A stretch of 64,000 bases of DNA from Streptomyces sp. NBC_00353 (GCF_036108815.1 NZ_CP107985.1:2046001-2110000); one strand, 5' to 3'; shown: positions 1 to 8,109, counted from the stretch's first letter. A program made the numbers and translations. The notes: generated from the letters alone by a model not told the origin.

Positions 1-295
1 GGCCCGCGATCCCGGCGAAGACGCGCACCTGCTGATGGAACCAGAGCGTGATGCCCAAGGTCATGAGCAGGATCCCGATGATCAGTGATGCGGCACCGGC
101 CGTGGTGGACAGGGCGACAGCGACGCCCTTCAGCGTGATGTGGACGTAAGGGAAGTAGATGATGGGCGCCCCCGCCAGGAGCAGGAACAGGCCGGCCCAG
201 AACGGGCGCCCACCACGCCAGGTTCTGAATCTGCGTCGTGTGCCGTCGATCCTGTCGCGTAGTCCTGGGAGGGTGCCGAAAGGCTCGTTGATCAC
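1..295 (-). CDS. DUF6114 membrane protein (3' end outside window)
   Basis: Reading from a GTG at 295 gives about 98 residues before the window edge. Seen: a basic N-terminal stretch (RDRIDGTRRRFRTWRGGRPF), then two hydrophobic segments around residues 34-52 and 59-85 with small loops, so it is an integral membrane protein. The pattern and the place directly downstream of a DUF6230 gene on the same strand match the Streptomyces DUF6114 family, which normally sits beside DUF6230. A GGAAG lies just upstream of the GTG. The reading frame stays open upstream for at least 12 codons, so a slightly earlier start is possible. Function is unknown in the family; a cell-envelope role together with its neighbour is inference. 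Confidence 0.7.
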   Translation of the reverse strand, partial: MINEPFGTLPGLRDRIDGTRRRFRTWRGGRPFWAGLFLLLAGAPIIYFPYVHITLKGVAVALSTTAGAASLIIGILLMTLGITLWFHQQVRVFAGIAG

Positions 296-445
296 GTGCG
301 GCTTCCAGGGTGAAGGGGGTGGGTATCGCCGGTGATGCTGCGGTTCGTGGAGTCGGTGCGGTCGGTGCCAGGTCGAACGAGTACGGATGGGCCGGCCCAT
401 GACCGCGTCCGCATGCTGTCCGGGGCCGTAGCGGTGTGCACGGAG

Positions 446-1063
446 TCAGAAGCAGCGGTGGCTGCCCTGCCTGACAGTCACGTGGAGGTCAGGGACGCTG
501 AGGGTGGCAGCCGAGATCGCGACCGCGTCCACGCGCACGTCGGTCAGAGTGGCCGACGTGGCCTGCTGGGCGAAACCGTTGGGATCGAAGAGCCCCGAGT
601 TCCGGTCGCCCGGGGCGATCGGGCCCTTGGTGACCGAGCCTGCGGCGACACCTACGTCCAGGTCGTTCAAGGTCGCCCGACCGGCTGACAGAGCTGTCGC
701 GTCGATGAAGATGTCCCGCGCCTCGGCCCGGTCGCCGCCGGTGATCCGCAGTGTGTACAGGCCCAGAACCGGGATCTCGACCGCTACGGACTCGCACAGT
801 CTCTTGATCGTCGCGTACCTGGCACCTGTGACCACGACGGGCACATGGCGGCCCTCTCTGGTCACGTCCACCATGCCGTAGATGCTCGTTCCGCGAGTGG
901 TCAGTGTGTCCGCAGCGAACTGGAACCGATGGCCGGAGATGAAGAACGACGCGGCCAGCGCTCCTTGCGCCATGCCGATACCCAGCGCCGCGGCAGCCGC
1001 CGTGCTCGGAACCAGGACAAGGGCGAAACGCTTCCACCGCGTCCTGCCGCAGCCGTGCGACAT
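446..1063 (-). CDS. DUF6230 family exported protein
   Basis: 205 residues. The N terminus MSHGCGRTRWKRFALV followed by a hydrophobic stretch ending in AQGALAASF is the characteristic signal/anchor of DUF6230 proteins, often mislabelled cholesterol esterase in Streptomyces genomes. The rest is a beta-rich domain with no catalytic motif I recognise. The start at 1063 is chosen because AGGAGAG lies 8 nt upstream and the family begins at this point; the longer open frame to 1285 adds a non-homologous, arginine-rich leader. It precedes the DUF6114 gene by 150 bp on the same strand, the usual two-gene arrangement. Envelope location is supported by the signal-like segment; the biochemical role is unknown. 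Confidence 0.75.
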   Translation of the reverse strand: MSHGCGRTRWKRFALVLVPSTAAAAALGIGMAQGALAASFFISGHRFQFAADTLTTRGTSIYGMVDVTREGRHVPVVVTGARYATIKRLCESVAVEIPVLGLYTLRITGGDRAEARDIFIDATALSAGRATLNDLDVGVAAGSVTKGPIAPGDRNSGLFDPNGFAQQATSATLTDVRVDAVAISAATLSVPDLHVTVRQGSHRCF

Positions 1064-1805
1064 GCCGTGCCTCTCTCCTGTGAAGTGCAGGCCGCCCCCA
1101 GACACCGTGCCCTCGGACAGGCTCGTCCGCCAGGCTGGACGGCGGACATTCCGGTCGCGACACAAGCCTTGCAGGTACCGGCGGTCCGACATGGACCACT
1201 GTCCTGCGCCTTTGATGGACTCTAGAGTGCGGACAAGGAAACCCGTCGGCACGCCAGCCCGCCCAGACGGGTGAAACAGCGGCACCGGCGACGGTCCCCT
1301 TCGACGGATCGCGGTGGTCGACGAGCTGGGTGAAAGTCAGCGTGCAGTACGGGAAGCCGCCCTTGTCCGCGACAGGCGGCGGTCCGTGAAAGCCAGGGCG
1401 CCCGAACCGTGACACCGCGCCCGGCACCGGGCCGGCCGGGGACGCCACGACAGCCTGGCGGACCATGCGAAGTGGGGCGGCGATCAGACCGGACCCTCTC
1501 CGGGCTCGGCTCGACCTCTCACGGAAGGGGTGCGGGGCGGACGACCGAGCTGAGGGCACGCCGTCGGCTCGGCCCGCTGCGGTCGCTCACACGTACCGAC
1601 TCACCTTCCATGTCTGCGCGTTGACCGTGCACCGCAGCGAGCCGAGGGGAGTCGATCTCCGGAAGTCCGCGTCAACGACCCGCCGCGTCGGCCACCGTAA
1701 GCGGATCGGAGCCATTTTCAGGACAGTTCCTACGCAGCCCCGGGCCCAACGCCCCAAGGTCGCCCTGAAAGTTCTCGCTCGGGGCGCCGATGGCATGATC
1801 AAGAC
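1064..1805. other. 742-bp gap without a recognised gene
   Basis: Both strands carry open frames here, but they look like GC-biased noise: no ribosome-binding site joined to a recognisable domain. A minus-strand frame around 1270-1390 reads as GFPYCTLTFTQLVDHRD within a longer open frame and could be a decayed gene, but I cannot name a family. The promoters of the divergent DUF6230 and HAD genes must lie inside this stretch. Confidence 0.4.
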
Positions 1806-2447
1806 GTGACCGGTGAACTTACTCGATCCGCCGAAAAGTATGTCCTGTTCGATGTCGATGGCACGTTGATCGACGCAGTAGCGAATCAACGGCAGGTCTG
1901 GGGGACTTGGTCGGCGCAATACGGACTGGACCCCGATGAGGTCTACAGGGTGGCGCTGCGGACGCGGCCGATGGAGACCTTCGCGACGGTCGCTCCTGAT
2001 CGGGATCCGCGGGAGTGCCTGGCGGCATTGCATGAGCTGGAGGACGAGGACGTACGGTCCGGTGTCTACGCCGCCTTCGAAGGTGCGACGGAGTTGCTGT
2101 CGGCTCTGCCCCCAGGGCGCTGGGGTCTGGTGACATCCAATTACGAGCACCGGGTACGCGGGCGGTTCGCCCGGACCGGTCTGCCGGTTCCCCGCGTGCT
2201 GGTGGATGCCGCTGTCGTCACGGAGGGCAAGCCGTCACCGGTGCCCTATCTGCTAGCTGCTGAGCTACTCGGGGCTGGGCCGGAGGACTGCCTGGTCATT
2301 GAGGACGCGCCGTCCGGTGTGAAGTCGGGGTTGCGTGCCGGCATGACGGTGTGGGGAGTCAACGCTCCTGTTGCGGTGGACGGCGTGCACCGCCATTTCG
2401 GGAGCCTGCGCGAAGCAGTACCCGAGATCCTGGCTTATGCGACGTGA
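1806..2447 (+). CDS. HAD-superfamily phosphatase (subfamily IA, phosphoglycolate/sugar-phosphatase like)
   Basis: 213 residues from a GTG start. All four HAD motifs are visible: DVDGT at residues 15-19 (nucleophile Asp and acid/base Asp), TSN in motif II near 109, the Lys of GKPSP near 140 (motif III) and IEDAPSG near 160 (motif IV, metal-binding acids). An alpha-helical cap sits between motifs I and II, as in beta-phosphoglucomutase/phosphoglycolate phosphatase relatives. It is predicted to be a cytosolic enzyme that removes phosphate from a small phosphorylated metabolite; the substrate cannot be told from the sequence. No obvious operon partner; a transposase scrap follows immediately. A second HAD domain occurs in the window as part of the fusion at 45835-47331. 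Confidence 0.85.
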   Translation: MTGELTRSAEKYVLFDVDGTLIDAVANQRQVWGTWSAQYGLDPDEVYRVALRTRPMETFATVAPDRDPRECLAALHELEDEDVRSGVYAAFEGATELLSALPPGRWGLVTSNYEHRVRGRFARTGLPVPRVLVDAAVVTEGKPSPVPYLLAAELLGAGPEDCLVIEDAPSGVKSGLRAGMTVWGVNAPVAVDGVHRHFGSLREAVPEILAYAT

Positions 2448-2456
2448 GCACGCGGG

Positions 2457-2580
2457 GATTCCGCGGTCCGAGCTACCACCATCAGCCGCGCGAAGAGGCG
2501 GATGAACCTGACGGTGCGCCGGTCGGCGCCGCTGTCCGGGGTCTCGAAGTCCGCGGCCGACCGCATCGTCCAAGACCTAG
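2457..2580 (+). pseudogene. IS5-type transposase remnant (N-terminal helix-turn-helix scrap)
   Basis: An in-frame stretch reads KRRMNLTVRRSAPLSGVS followed by KSAADRIV. This matches the helix-turn-helix region found ahead of the DDE domain in IS5-family transposases of Streptomyces (known form LTVRQIAPLFGVSKSAADRII, from memory). Homology is lost just after DRIV and no DDE domain follows, so this is a scrap of at most about 40 codons, wedged between the HAD gene and the terminator at 2673-2709. No terminal inverted repeats were found around it. Confidence 0.5.
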
Positions 2581-2672
2581 TATGGCGTAGCAGGTGTATG
2601 GGACACCGGGCCCGTGTCGCACACGCGTGCGTCCGCCCGGAGCCGGGCATGCGCCGAGAGGCGCCCCATGCC

Positions 2673-2709
2673 GGAAACCCCGGCCCGATTCCGACGGGCC
2701 GGGGTTTCC
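2673..2709. terminator. Strong hairpin downstream of the glycine-rich gene
   Basis: A perfect 15-bp inverted repeat (GGAAACCCCGGCCCG, 7-nt loop, then its complement) lies 20 bp past the stop of the minus-strand gene at 2730-3449. It can also end transcription coming from the plus-strand HAD gene, so it probably works in both directions. Confidence 0.75.
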
Positions 2710-2729
2710 ATGTGATGCAGGTGGAGCTG

Positions 2730-3449
2730 TTACCACTTGTTGCCGTAGTGGTCCCTGACCACTCGGAAGCTGCCCACGACGCCGTTCTTGACCCACACGC
2801 CGCCGTGGACCTGGCGGGTGAAGACACCGTTGCTGGTGCTCCAGGGGCCGACAGTGGCGACCGGGGAGCCGTTGTCGCAGGTCGCCCCGCGGAAGAGCTC
2901 TACGGTCCTGCGGCTGTCGTTGCGGACGTTGAAGCTCCGCGAGCCCAGGCCGCTGACCACGGTGATGCAGCCGTCCGGCTGAGCGGAGTACGACCGCTCG
3001 TTGATGTGGATCCGACCCTTGTCGTAGCCGTCGTAGCCACCGTCGTCGCCGCCACGGCCACCGCCGCCGCCACCACCGTAGCCACCGCCACCGCCGCCAC
3101 CGCCACGGCCACCGCCGCCGCCACCGCCACCGCCGTAGCCACCGCCGCCGCCGCCACCGCCGTAGCCACCGTCGTCGCCACCGCCGTAGCCACCGTCGTC
3201 GCCGCCACGGCCACCGCCGCCGCCACCGCCGATGCCACCGTTGTCGCCGCCACGGCCTCCGTTTCCGTTTCCGTTTCCGTTTCCGTTTCCGTTCCCGTCG
3301 CCGGCAGCGGGGCCCGGGGCGGGGGCTGCCTGTTGGACGGATGGGGCGGCCGGAGCGGATCCAGCAGCCGAGGCATAAGTAATGCCGGTTGTCGCGAGGA
3401 CTGCGGCGCCTACTACGGCGGCAGTCACAGCGACGGTTCGCGTCGTCAT
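2730..3449 (-). CDS. Exported glycine-rich low-complexity protein
   Basis: 239 residues with three parts. Residues 1-30 are a Sec-type signal peptide (MTTRTVAVTAAVVGAAVLAT, probable cleavage near AAGSA). Residues about 50-145 are almost only Gly, Asn, Asp, Tyr and Arg: first a GN dipeptide array, then GGGG/GYGG/GRGGDDGGY repeats. Residues about 146-239 are a normal-composition domain (DKGRIHINERSY to YGNKW) with two cysteines (DGCITVV and GATCDNG) that could form a disulfide. I do not recognise the C-terminal domain. GGGAGAAGTGAC precedes the ATG. The glycine tract resembles flexible extracellular linkers or adhesive/structural proteins; a surface or matrix role is inference only. Confidence 0.7.
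   Translation of the reverse strand: MTTRTVAVTAAVVGAAVLATTGITYASAAGSAPAAPSVQQAAPAPGPAAGDGNGNGNGNGNGNGGRGGDNGGIGGGGGGGRGGDDGGYGGGDDGGYGGGGGGGGYGGGGGGGGGRGGGGGGGGYGGGGGGGRGGDDGGYDGYDKGRIHINERSYSAQPDGCITVVSGLGSRSFNVRNDSRRTVELFRGATCDNGSPVATVGPWSTSNGVFTRQVHGGVWVKNGVVGSFRVVRDHYGNKW
3020..3296. repeat. Low-complexity coding repeats (CCGCCACCG-type and GTTTCC hexamers)
   Basis: On the plus strand the coding region of the glycine-rich protein is a degenerate array of ccgccacc/gtagccacc units (about 3020-3258), followed by five to six consecutive GTTTCC hexamers (about 3260-3296) that encode the Gly-Asn array on the other strand. Such tracts are prone to slippage, so length should vary between strains. 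Confidence 0.8.
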
Positions 3450-4032
3450 GTCACTTCTCCCTGTCTCAGAGACGTCGGCCGGGAAGCCGACCTGCGATGA
3501 ACGTACTAATAGTCCCTTTAGCTGTCATATCGGACATACCGATGGTGTGACTCGAAGGGGCCGACCGGGTGTACGAACGGCGGGTTTCATGGGCCGAGGC
3601 ATCATCTGACGGGTCGTGAAAGCCCAGGAAAATGGGCATATCTGGCGCACCGTTGGGCTTTCCGGGCGACATGCTGCGGCCCGCTCACCCTGTCGGCAGC
3701 ATGCCGCCGATTCCAGCTCGGCGAGAACGCACCGTCGCCCTCCCGTCCCGACGCCTGCGCGTCACATGTCCGGTCAGGTCTCTCCAGGTTCTGCGCCCTC
3801 ATGGTGAGTCCCGCAGAACACGGACCGAATGGCCACGGCCCGGCGCCCCGCACCGGTCCCCGACCCGGATGCCCTGTGCTCGGGACGTTCCGGATGCCCC
3901 GTGCTCGGGACGTTCCGGATGCCCCGTGCTCGGGATGTTGACGATCCCTTGACCTCCCGGACCACATCCATGGCTGCTCCGGCGCTGTCCTCAGTGGTAT
4001 CGAACCTGCCCCTCGTGAAGGAGTCCGCTGCC
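3450..4032. other. Divergent intergenic region with tandem repeats
   Basis: 583 bp separating the minus-strand glycine-rich gene from the plus-strand SPFH gene, so it holds both promoters. Open frames through it are arginine-rich and contain the DNA repeat at 3866-3940; I see no supported gene. Confidence 0.5.
3866..3940. repeat. Three tandem 25-bp repeats
   Basis: Three head-to-tail copies of a 25-bp unit beginning CGGATGCCCCGTGCTCGGGA, at 3866-3890, 3891-3915 and 3916-3940. Copy 1 differs at one position and copy 3 at its 3' end. They lie about 90 bp upstream of the SPFH start codon. Confidence 0.9.
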
Positions 4033-4866
4033 ATGGATGGTGCTGTCGTTGTAGCTGTGGTTGTCGTCGTCTGCGTGCTGCTGGTGCTGCGCAGCGGGAT
4101 GCGTGTGGTCAATCAGGTGGACCGAGGGGTGGTCTTCCGCTTCGGCAAGACGCTGCCCGGCCGTCGGCAGCCCGGCATCACCTTCCTCATCCCGTTCGCC
4201 GACCGGATGCGGAAGGTGAACGTACAGGTGGTGACGCTGCCCGTGCCGACACAGGAGGGCATAACCCGGGACAACGTGTCGGTGAAAGTCGATGCCGTCG
4301 TCTACTTCAAGGTCGTCGATCCGGTGCGGGCCACGATCGAGGTGCAGGACTACATCTTCGCGGTCGGCCAGGTCGCCCAGTCCTCCCTGCGCTCCATCAT
4401 CGGCAAGAGCGATTTGGACGATCTGCTCTCGGACCGCGAACGGCTGCACGAAGGGCTGGCCTTGATGATCGACAGCCCGGCGGCCGGCTGGGGTGTGCAC
4501 ATCGACCGGGTCGAGATCAAGGACGTACAGCTGCCGGAGTCGCTGAAGCGTTCCATGTCGCGGCAGGCCGAGGCCGAGCGGGAACGGCGCGCCCGGGTGA
4601 TCACCGCGGACGGTGAGTTCCAGGCGGCACAGCAGCTCGCCAACGCTTCGCGCATCATGGCCGACACGCCGGAGGCGATGCAGCTGAGGCTGCTGCAGAC
4701 GGTGGTCGAGGTGGCAGCCGAGAAGAACTCCACGCTGGTCATGCCGTTCCCGGTGGAGCTGCTGCGGTACTTCGACCGGGCGGCTCGCCAGTTCGGGACG
4801 GGCAGCGATGTCGCGACACCGGTTCCGGACCCGCACGGCGAAACAGTGCCCGACCCTCGCGCGTAA
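4033..4866 (+). CDS. SPFH/Band-7 (slipin-like) membrane protein
   Basis: 277 residues. An N-terminal hydrophobic hairpin or single anchor (GAVVVAVVVVVCVLLVL, residues 3-19) is followed by a full Band-7 domain: VNQVDRGVVFRFGK, an LIPFADRM segment, LPVPTQEGITRDNVSVKVDAVVYFKV, and a C-terminal helix rich in Ala, Glu and Arg (SRQAEAERERRARVI). This is the slipin/stomatin layout and length. Such proteins oligomerise at the membrane and scaffold lipids or proteases. The start at 4033 is chosen because AAGGAG lies about 10 nt upstream and the hydrophobic anchor begins at once; the frame is open upstream to 3829 but that part encodes the DNA repeat. Transcribed toward the USP gene. No NfeD partner is visible. 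Confidence 0.85.
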   Translation: MDGAVVVAVVVVVCVLLVLRSGMRVVNQVDRGVVFRFGKTLPGRRQPGITFLIPFADRMRKVNVQVVTLPVPTQEGITRDNVSVKVDAVVYFKVVDPVRATIEVQDYIFAVGQVAQSSLRSIIGKSDLDDLLSDRERLHEGLALMIDSPAAGWGVHIDRVEIKDVQLPESLKRSMSRQAEAERERRARVITADGEFQAAQQLANASRIMADTPEAMQLRLLQTVVEVAAEKNSTLVMPFPVELLRYFDRAARQFGTGSDVATPVPDPHGETVPDPRA

Positions 4867-4992
4867 CGCCGTCATGGGTCCGTCAGGGTCTGCTGCCCCG
4901 GCGTCAGGGATTCGCCAACGCGCCATGATCGCCGGCGCCCTTGGGCCTTCCATGAGGTCAGGACCTGAGGTGTGGCAAGGAGTGGTGACGAA

Positions 4993-5520
4993 ATGGAGCG
5001 AGCGGACGGGCGGCGTGTGGTGGCCGGTGTGAGCGGCACGCTGGGCAGTCTGACAGCGCTGCACCGGGCCGCGGCCGAGGCCCGGCGCACCGATGCCGTA
5101 CTGCGGGCCGTACTGGCCTGGTCACCTCCCGGCGGTGAGCTCGGGCACCGCAATCAGCCGTGGCCCGAGCTGCTGACCGAGTGCCGCCGGGTGGCGGACG
5201 ACCGGTTGCTCCGGGCTGTGGACACCGCCTTCGGCCCGGCAGGGCCCGGGGTGCCGATGGAGACTCTGGTCGTACGGGGCACACCGGGCCTCGCTCTGAT
5301 CGCTGCGACGAACGGCCCCGAGGACCTGCTGGTCGTCGGGGCCGGGGCGCGCGGGGGGCTGCGGAGGGCCCTGCATCCTTCGGTCGCCCGGTACTGCCTC
5401 GCGCACGCGATCTGCCCTGTGCTCGCCGTACCGCCTTCTCCGCTGCAGGACGACATTGCCGCCGTCCACCGCCGGATTTCCTGGCACATGCCGTTGAACA
5501 CACGGGAGTTGGCGGACTGA
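4993..5520 (+). CDS. Universal stress protein (single UspA domain)
   Basis: 175 residues. The N terminus RRVVAGVSGTLGSLTALHRA matches the beta1-loop-alpha1 of the Usp fold, and the C-terminal part LLVVGAGARGGLRRALHPSV corresponds to the ATP-binding loop, though the usual final Gly-Ser is His-Pro-Ser here, so nucleotide binding is uncertain. The start at 4993 follows AAGGAG by 10 nt; a GTG at 4972 would add seven residues with a weaker site. Family members are cytoplasmic dimers linked to survival under starvation or hypoxia. It follows the SPFH gene by 126 bp on the same strand and might be cotranscribed. Confidence 0.8.
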   Translation: MERADGRRVVAGVSGTLGSLTALHRAAAEARRTDAVLRAVLAWSPPGGELGHRNQPWPELLTECRRVADDRLLRAVDTAFGPAGPGVPMETLVVRGTPGLALIAATNGPEDLLVVGAGARGGLRRALHPSVARYCLAHAICPVLAVPPSPLQDDIAAVHRRISWHMPLNTRELAD

Positions 5521-5982
5521 CTCGCTGCGTCCGTGCGCGTGAGGACGGTCGCCATGAAGTGGTCGCGTCCCCGTCGCCCCGAGGGGAAGGAACAGCGGGA
5601 CGTGCCATGCCGATCGGGGGACATCAGGCCGATCGCAGCCAATGCATCGAGGCCACTCGTTCGGCGGCGCATGTCGCAGTCTTCGACTGCGTGCCCTTGC
5701 GGATCCGCGAATATCGACCGGCGGAAAGAGCGGCGCTACCGTCAAGAGGCTGTCAGCAGGCCGTAAATACAGGCTGTACTGGCCGAGTAGCACCATCTGT
5801 GTCGACTAGATTCTTTTTGTGCCGCTCAAAGGCCGCGGACGCTCAGGGCCTGACCGCGCCCGACAACCCGGTCGCACCCGCGGCTGATACGCGGCGGCGT
5901 ATTCTCCGCACCGCGTCCGCGCACGGCCTTTCCGGTACCGGGGCCCCGGTACCGGAAAGGCTCGGCGTCACTCCTGGCCGAC
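5521..5982. other. 462-bp gap with a palindrome; no supported gene
   Basis: No recognisable plus-strand gene. An AT-richer spot around 5805-5820 (CTAGATTCTTTTTG) stands out against the GC background. A frame around 5870-5980 reads TRRRILRTASA and faintly recalls a TetR N terminus, but nothing follows to support it. The 36-bp palindrome at 5926-5961 is entered separately. Confidence 0.4.
5926..5961. terminator. Perfect 36-bp palindrome
   Basis: Two 18-nt halves (GCCTTTCCGGTACCGGGG and its exact complement) abut with no spacer. It lies 21 bp beyond the stop codon of the minus-strand small ORF at 5983-6141, as a transcription terminator would. The absent loop and two GGTACC cores also fit a protein-binding site or a site for cruciform extrusion. 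Confidence 0.6.
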
Positions 5983-6141
5983 TCACCCGGTGCTCGCGCT
6001 GTGCGCGCGGCCCGCCAGGGGCGCGATCATTCCGGCCAGGCCCGCCTCCGCGCATCCGGGGACCGGCTCGCTGACCTGCCGAGGGCTGCACAGCCCGCAG
6101 CCGGTCATCACGTCGACGATCATCTTCAGCACCCTGATCAT
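5983..6141 (-). CDS. Candidate 52-aa cysteine-containing peptide
   Basis: An ATG at 6141 is preceded by AGGAG with a 5-nt gap, and the 52-codon frame ends just before a palindromic hairpin. The peptide starts MIRVLKMIVDVMTGCGLCSP, has three cysteines (residues 15, 18 and 31), a CxxC pair, and a hydrophobic start that could insert in a membrane. I recognise no family. Placement, ribosome-binding site and terminator argue for a real gene; the short length and GC-rich background argue for caution. A CxxC peptide could bind metal or form a disulfide, but this is not shown. Confidence 0.4.
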   Translation of the reverse strand: MIRVLKMIVDVMTGCGLCSPRQVSEPVPGCAEAGLAGMIAPLAGRAHSASTG

Positions 6142-6657
6142 CCTGGCTCCTGTCCCGCTCGCCCTGTGCGGCGTCCGCTGCGCGTCTGCCACCGCCTCGG
6201 CCGACTCGTATCAGAGGGTCGTCAGAGATTTGTGCGCCCGCTTGGGGCGGGGCATTCGACGGAGTGGGATAGGTGACGTGAACAGCGGTCTGCGACATGA
6301 CGACCGGCCACCGAATACGGTGCCGCCGGAGATGCGCGTTGTTCACCCCAGGATGCGTTGACGCATTCGCCCGTGCTTCGGCACATGGTGCTCCTGCGCA
6401 CCGCTTGCCGGCGGCCGCCCGATCAATGAAGCGGCCGCTTCTCCATTTCTCTTTCCTCCATCCACTGTGCACGCCTTGCCACATGCGTCCCTATGTCTCG
6501 ATTCGCGGGCGGCTGGGGCTGTTCCATCGCATCAACCGGGGGAGCCGACCACGGCAGCGAAGCCGCCCACCAGCGGCTGAACCGCCCGTAGGGGCGGCCT
6601 GAACCCGGCGTACAGGCAGCCCCTTTCCCGTGCACCCGGCTCCGGAAGGCACCCACC
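6142..6657. other. 516-bp gap without a supported gene
   Basis: Holds the upstream region of the minus-strand 52-aa ORF and the promoter of the GNAT gene. Frames on both strands are arginine/proline-rich and show no motif. No repeat or RNA gene was recognised. Confidence 0.4.
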
Positions 6658-7446
6658 ATGATCGAACTCCTGCCGCCCCAACTTCCCGCACTCGCACGCT
6701 GGTTCCCTGCCGGAGCGCCGGGTCCGGCGGCCCTGGCCGAACATGTCCTGACCACCGGAATCGGCCGCTTCTGGGCCGACCACGACGACCAGCCGCGCGC
6801 GATCGCCGTCGACTGCGCCGCCCATGTACTGCTGCGTGGCGATCCCGGCGCACTCGTCCCCGCGGAACTCGCACCGCTCGGCTCGCGCTACATCGAGGCA
6901 CCTGCCCGATTCCTTCCCGTCCTCGGCGCTTCCTTCGACCGGATCATGCCGTGGGAGCGCATGGTCTACGTACAGCAGGAGGAGCCGACGTCCGTTGCCC
7001 GCACCCCCAAGGGCGTGGCCGTACGCCGCATCACCGCCGCCGATGCGGGCGCACTCGCCGCGCTCGGCCCGGGTGCTGCCTGGATACATGCCAGCTGGGG
7101 CGGCCCGGCCGGGCTCGCCGCCTCCGGGCACGCCTGGGGCGCCTTCCGCCAAGGCGAAGCCCTCGCCGTGGCGTGCACGTACTTTCTCGGCAGCGCGTAC
7201 GAGGACCTCGCCGTCGTCACCGCCCCCGACCATCGACGCCGGCAGCTCGCCCTCGGTTGTGTCACCGCACTCTGCGCCGACGTCACGGCACGCGGCCACA
7301 CCCCCAGCTGGAGCTGTTCGCGCCACAACAGGGCCAGCCGGCTGCTCGCCTGGAACGCCGGTTTCCGCCTGGTACGCGAGTACGTCCACCATGCCACCGG
7401 CGCACCGGCCGTCCGCGGGATATCGGGGACGAGGATCCCTGCATGA
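6658..7446 (+). CDS. GNAT-family N-acetyltransferase
   Basis: 262 residues from the ATG at 6658. The N-terminal half is a variable domain (PPQLPALARWFPAGAPGPAA); the C-terminal half carries the acetyltransferase fold: VAVRRITAADAGALAAL, AFRQGEALAVACTYF, then the acetyl-CoA loop region EDLAVVTAPDHRRRQLALGC and the last strand-helix SWSCSRHNRASRLLAWNAGF. The Q/RxxGxG/A loop is represented by RRRQLA, a weak version, as in FR47-like GNATs that act on amino acids or other small molecules. Substrate unknown; cytosolic. Flanked downstream by a decayed SpoIIE phosphatase in the opposite direction, so no operon context helps. Confidence 0.75.
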   Translation: MIELLPPQLPALARWFPAGAPGPAALAEHVLTTGIGRFWADHDDQPRAIAVDCAAHVLLRGDPGALVPAELAPLGSRYIEAPARFLPVLGASFDRIMPWERMVYVQQEEPTSVARTPKGVAVRRITAADAGALAALGPGAAWIHASWGGPAGLAASGHAWGAFRQGEALAVACTYFLGSAYEDLAVVTAPDHRRRQLALGCVTALCADVTARGHTPSWSCSRHNRASRLLAWNAGFRLVREYVHHATGAPAVRGISGTRIPA

Positions 7447-7469
7447 AGCCCCAACCCGGCACACGCGGC

Positions 7470-7610
7470 GGCGTCGTAGAACGTGCCGGTGGCATCCCTC
7501 GACCCGGTGATTCCGTCCGTGCAGCAGAGCAGGGTCGAGCCGGGCGGGAAGGAAAAGCTGTCGATCGGGAAGGCCCAGTCCCGCAGCGTGATCATCCTCG
7601 GAGGAGGCGC
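7470..7610 (-). pseudogene. SpoIIE/PP2C-type phosphatase remnant
   Basis: On the minus strand a frame reads PIDSFSFPPGSTLLCCTDGI, then TGSRDATGTFYD. This is the late part of the RsbU/SpoIIE phosphatase domain (typical form FAPGDRLLLYTDGVTEARD...GTFYP, including the metal-binding Asp of TDG). Upstream (above 7610) and downstream (below 7470) the match is lost, with no start, no earlier DGMG-type motif and a divergent C terminus. It is a decayed fragment of a stress or sporulation signalling phosphatase gene, overlapping the end of the GNAT region. Confidence 0.55.
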
Positions 7611-7853
7611 CTCCTCCGAGGGCTCGAGGACCCTGGCCGTCCCGTGCACGTCGAGGTACCGACGGGGATCCACAGGGCTCTGCTCTGCTGCGCCACTCCC
7701 CCACGCTCCATGGAGGGCGCTGGCGCCGCATCCGGGACGGCACGAAATGTGTACAGGCGGCCGTCGTGGCGTGCGCGCCGTCCCATGCGGATGCGAAGTG
7801 CGGCACAAGTGGCGACGCTGGAAGTGTCAGGGTGAACGCACCGAGGAGGACCC

Positions 7854-8066
7854 ATGTCCATGATGGACAAGATCAAGCACATGCTGAAGGGCCACGAGGA
7901 CCAGGCGGGCAAGGGCATCGACAAGGCGGGTGACACCATCGACGACAAGACCCAGGGCAAGTACACCGGCCAGGTCGACACCGCTCAGGACAGGCTCAAG
8001 GGCCAGCTCGGTTCGGACCGCGGCCAGGACCAGCCGCCGCAGCCGCCGCAGCCGCCGCAGGCCTGA
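7854..8066 (+). CDS. CsbD-like/Rv0909-type small hydrophilic protein
   Basis: 70 residues: MDKIKHMLKGHEDQAGKGID, KAGDTIDDKTQGKYTGQVDT, AQDRLKGQLG. Charged amphipathic helices with KGIDKAGD/DKTQGKY repeats match the short CsbD-like or antitoxin-annotated proteins (MbcT/Rv0909 type) abundant in Streptomyces. The last ten residues are PPQPPQPPQA, encoded by a CAGCCGCCG repeat. GGAGGA precedes the ATG by about 5 nt. The role is unclear; relatives are stress-induced in some bacteria and are annotated as antitoxins in others, but no toxin gene is adjacent here. The terminator at 8110-8132 follows. Confidence 0.75.
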   Translation: MSMMDKIKHMLKGHEDQAGKGIDKAGDTIDDKTQGKYTGQVDTAQDRLKGQLGSDRGQDQPPQPPQPPQA

Positions 8067-8109
8067 CCCTCACCAGGCCATTGCACCGTCAATAGGCCGC
8101 TGCCGCCTC

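Noticed and set aside
489..1559. 356-codon minus-strand frame overlapping DUF6230
   Set aside because: Arg/Pro-rich, no domain, and in a different frame from the recognised DUF6230 protein.
2580..2672. Possible tRNA between the transposase scrap and the terminator
   Set aside because: No acceptor stem pairing, anticodon loop or TPsiC motif could be formed; the folding there belongs to the terminator.
5870..5985. Possible TetR N terminus (TRRRILRTASA)
   Set aside because: Only a dozen residues resemble the family; it runs into the palindrome and no helix-turn-helix follows.
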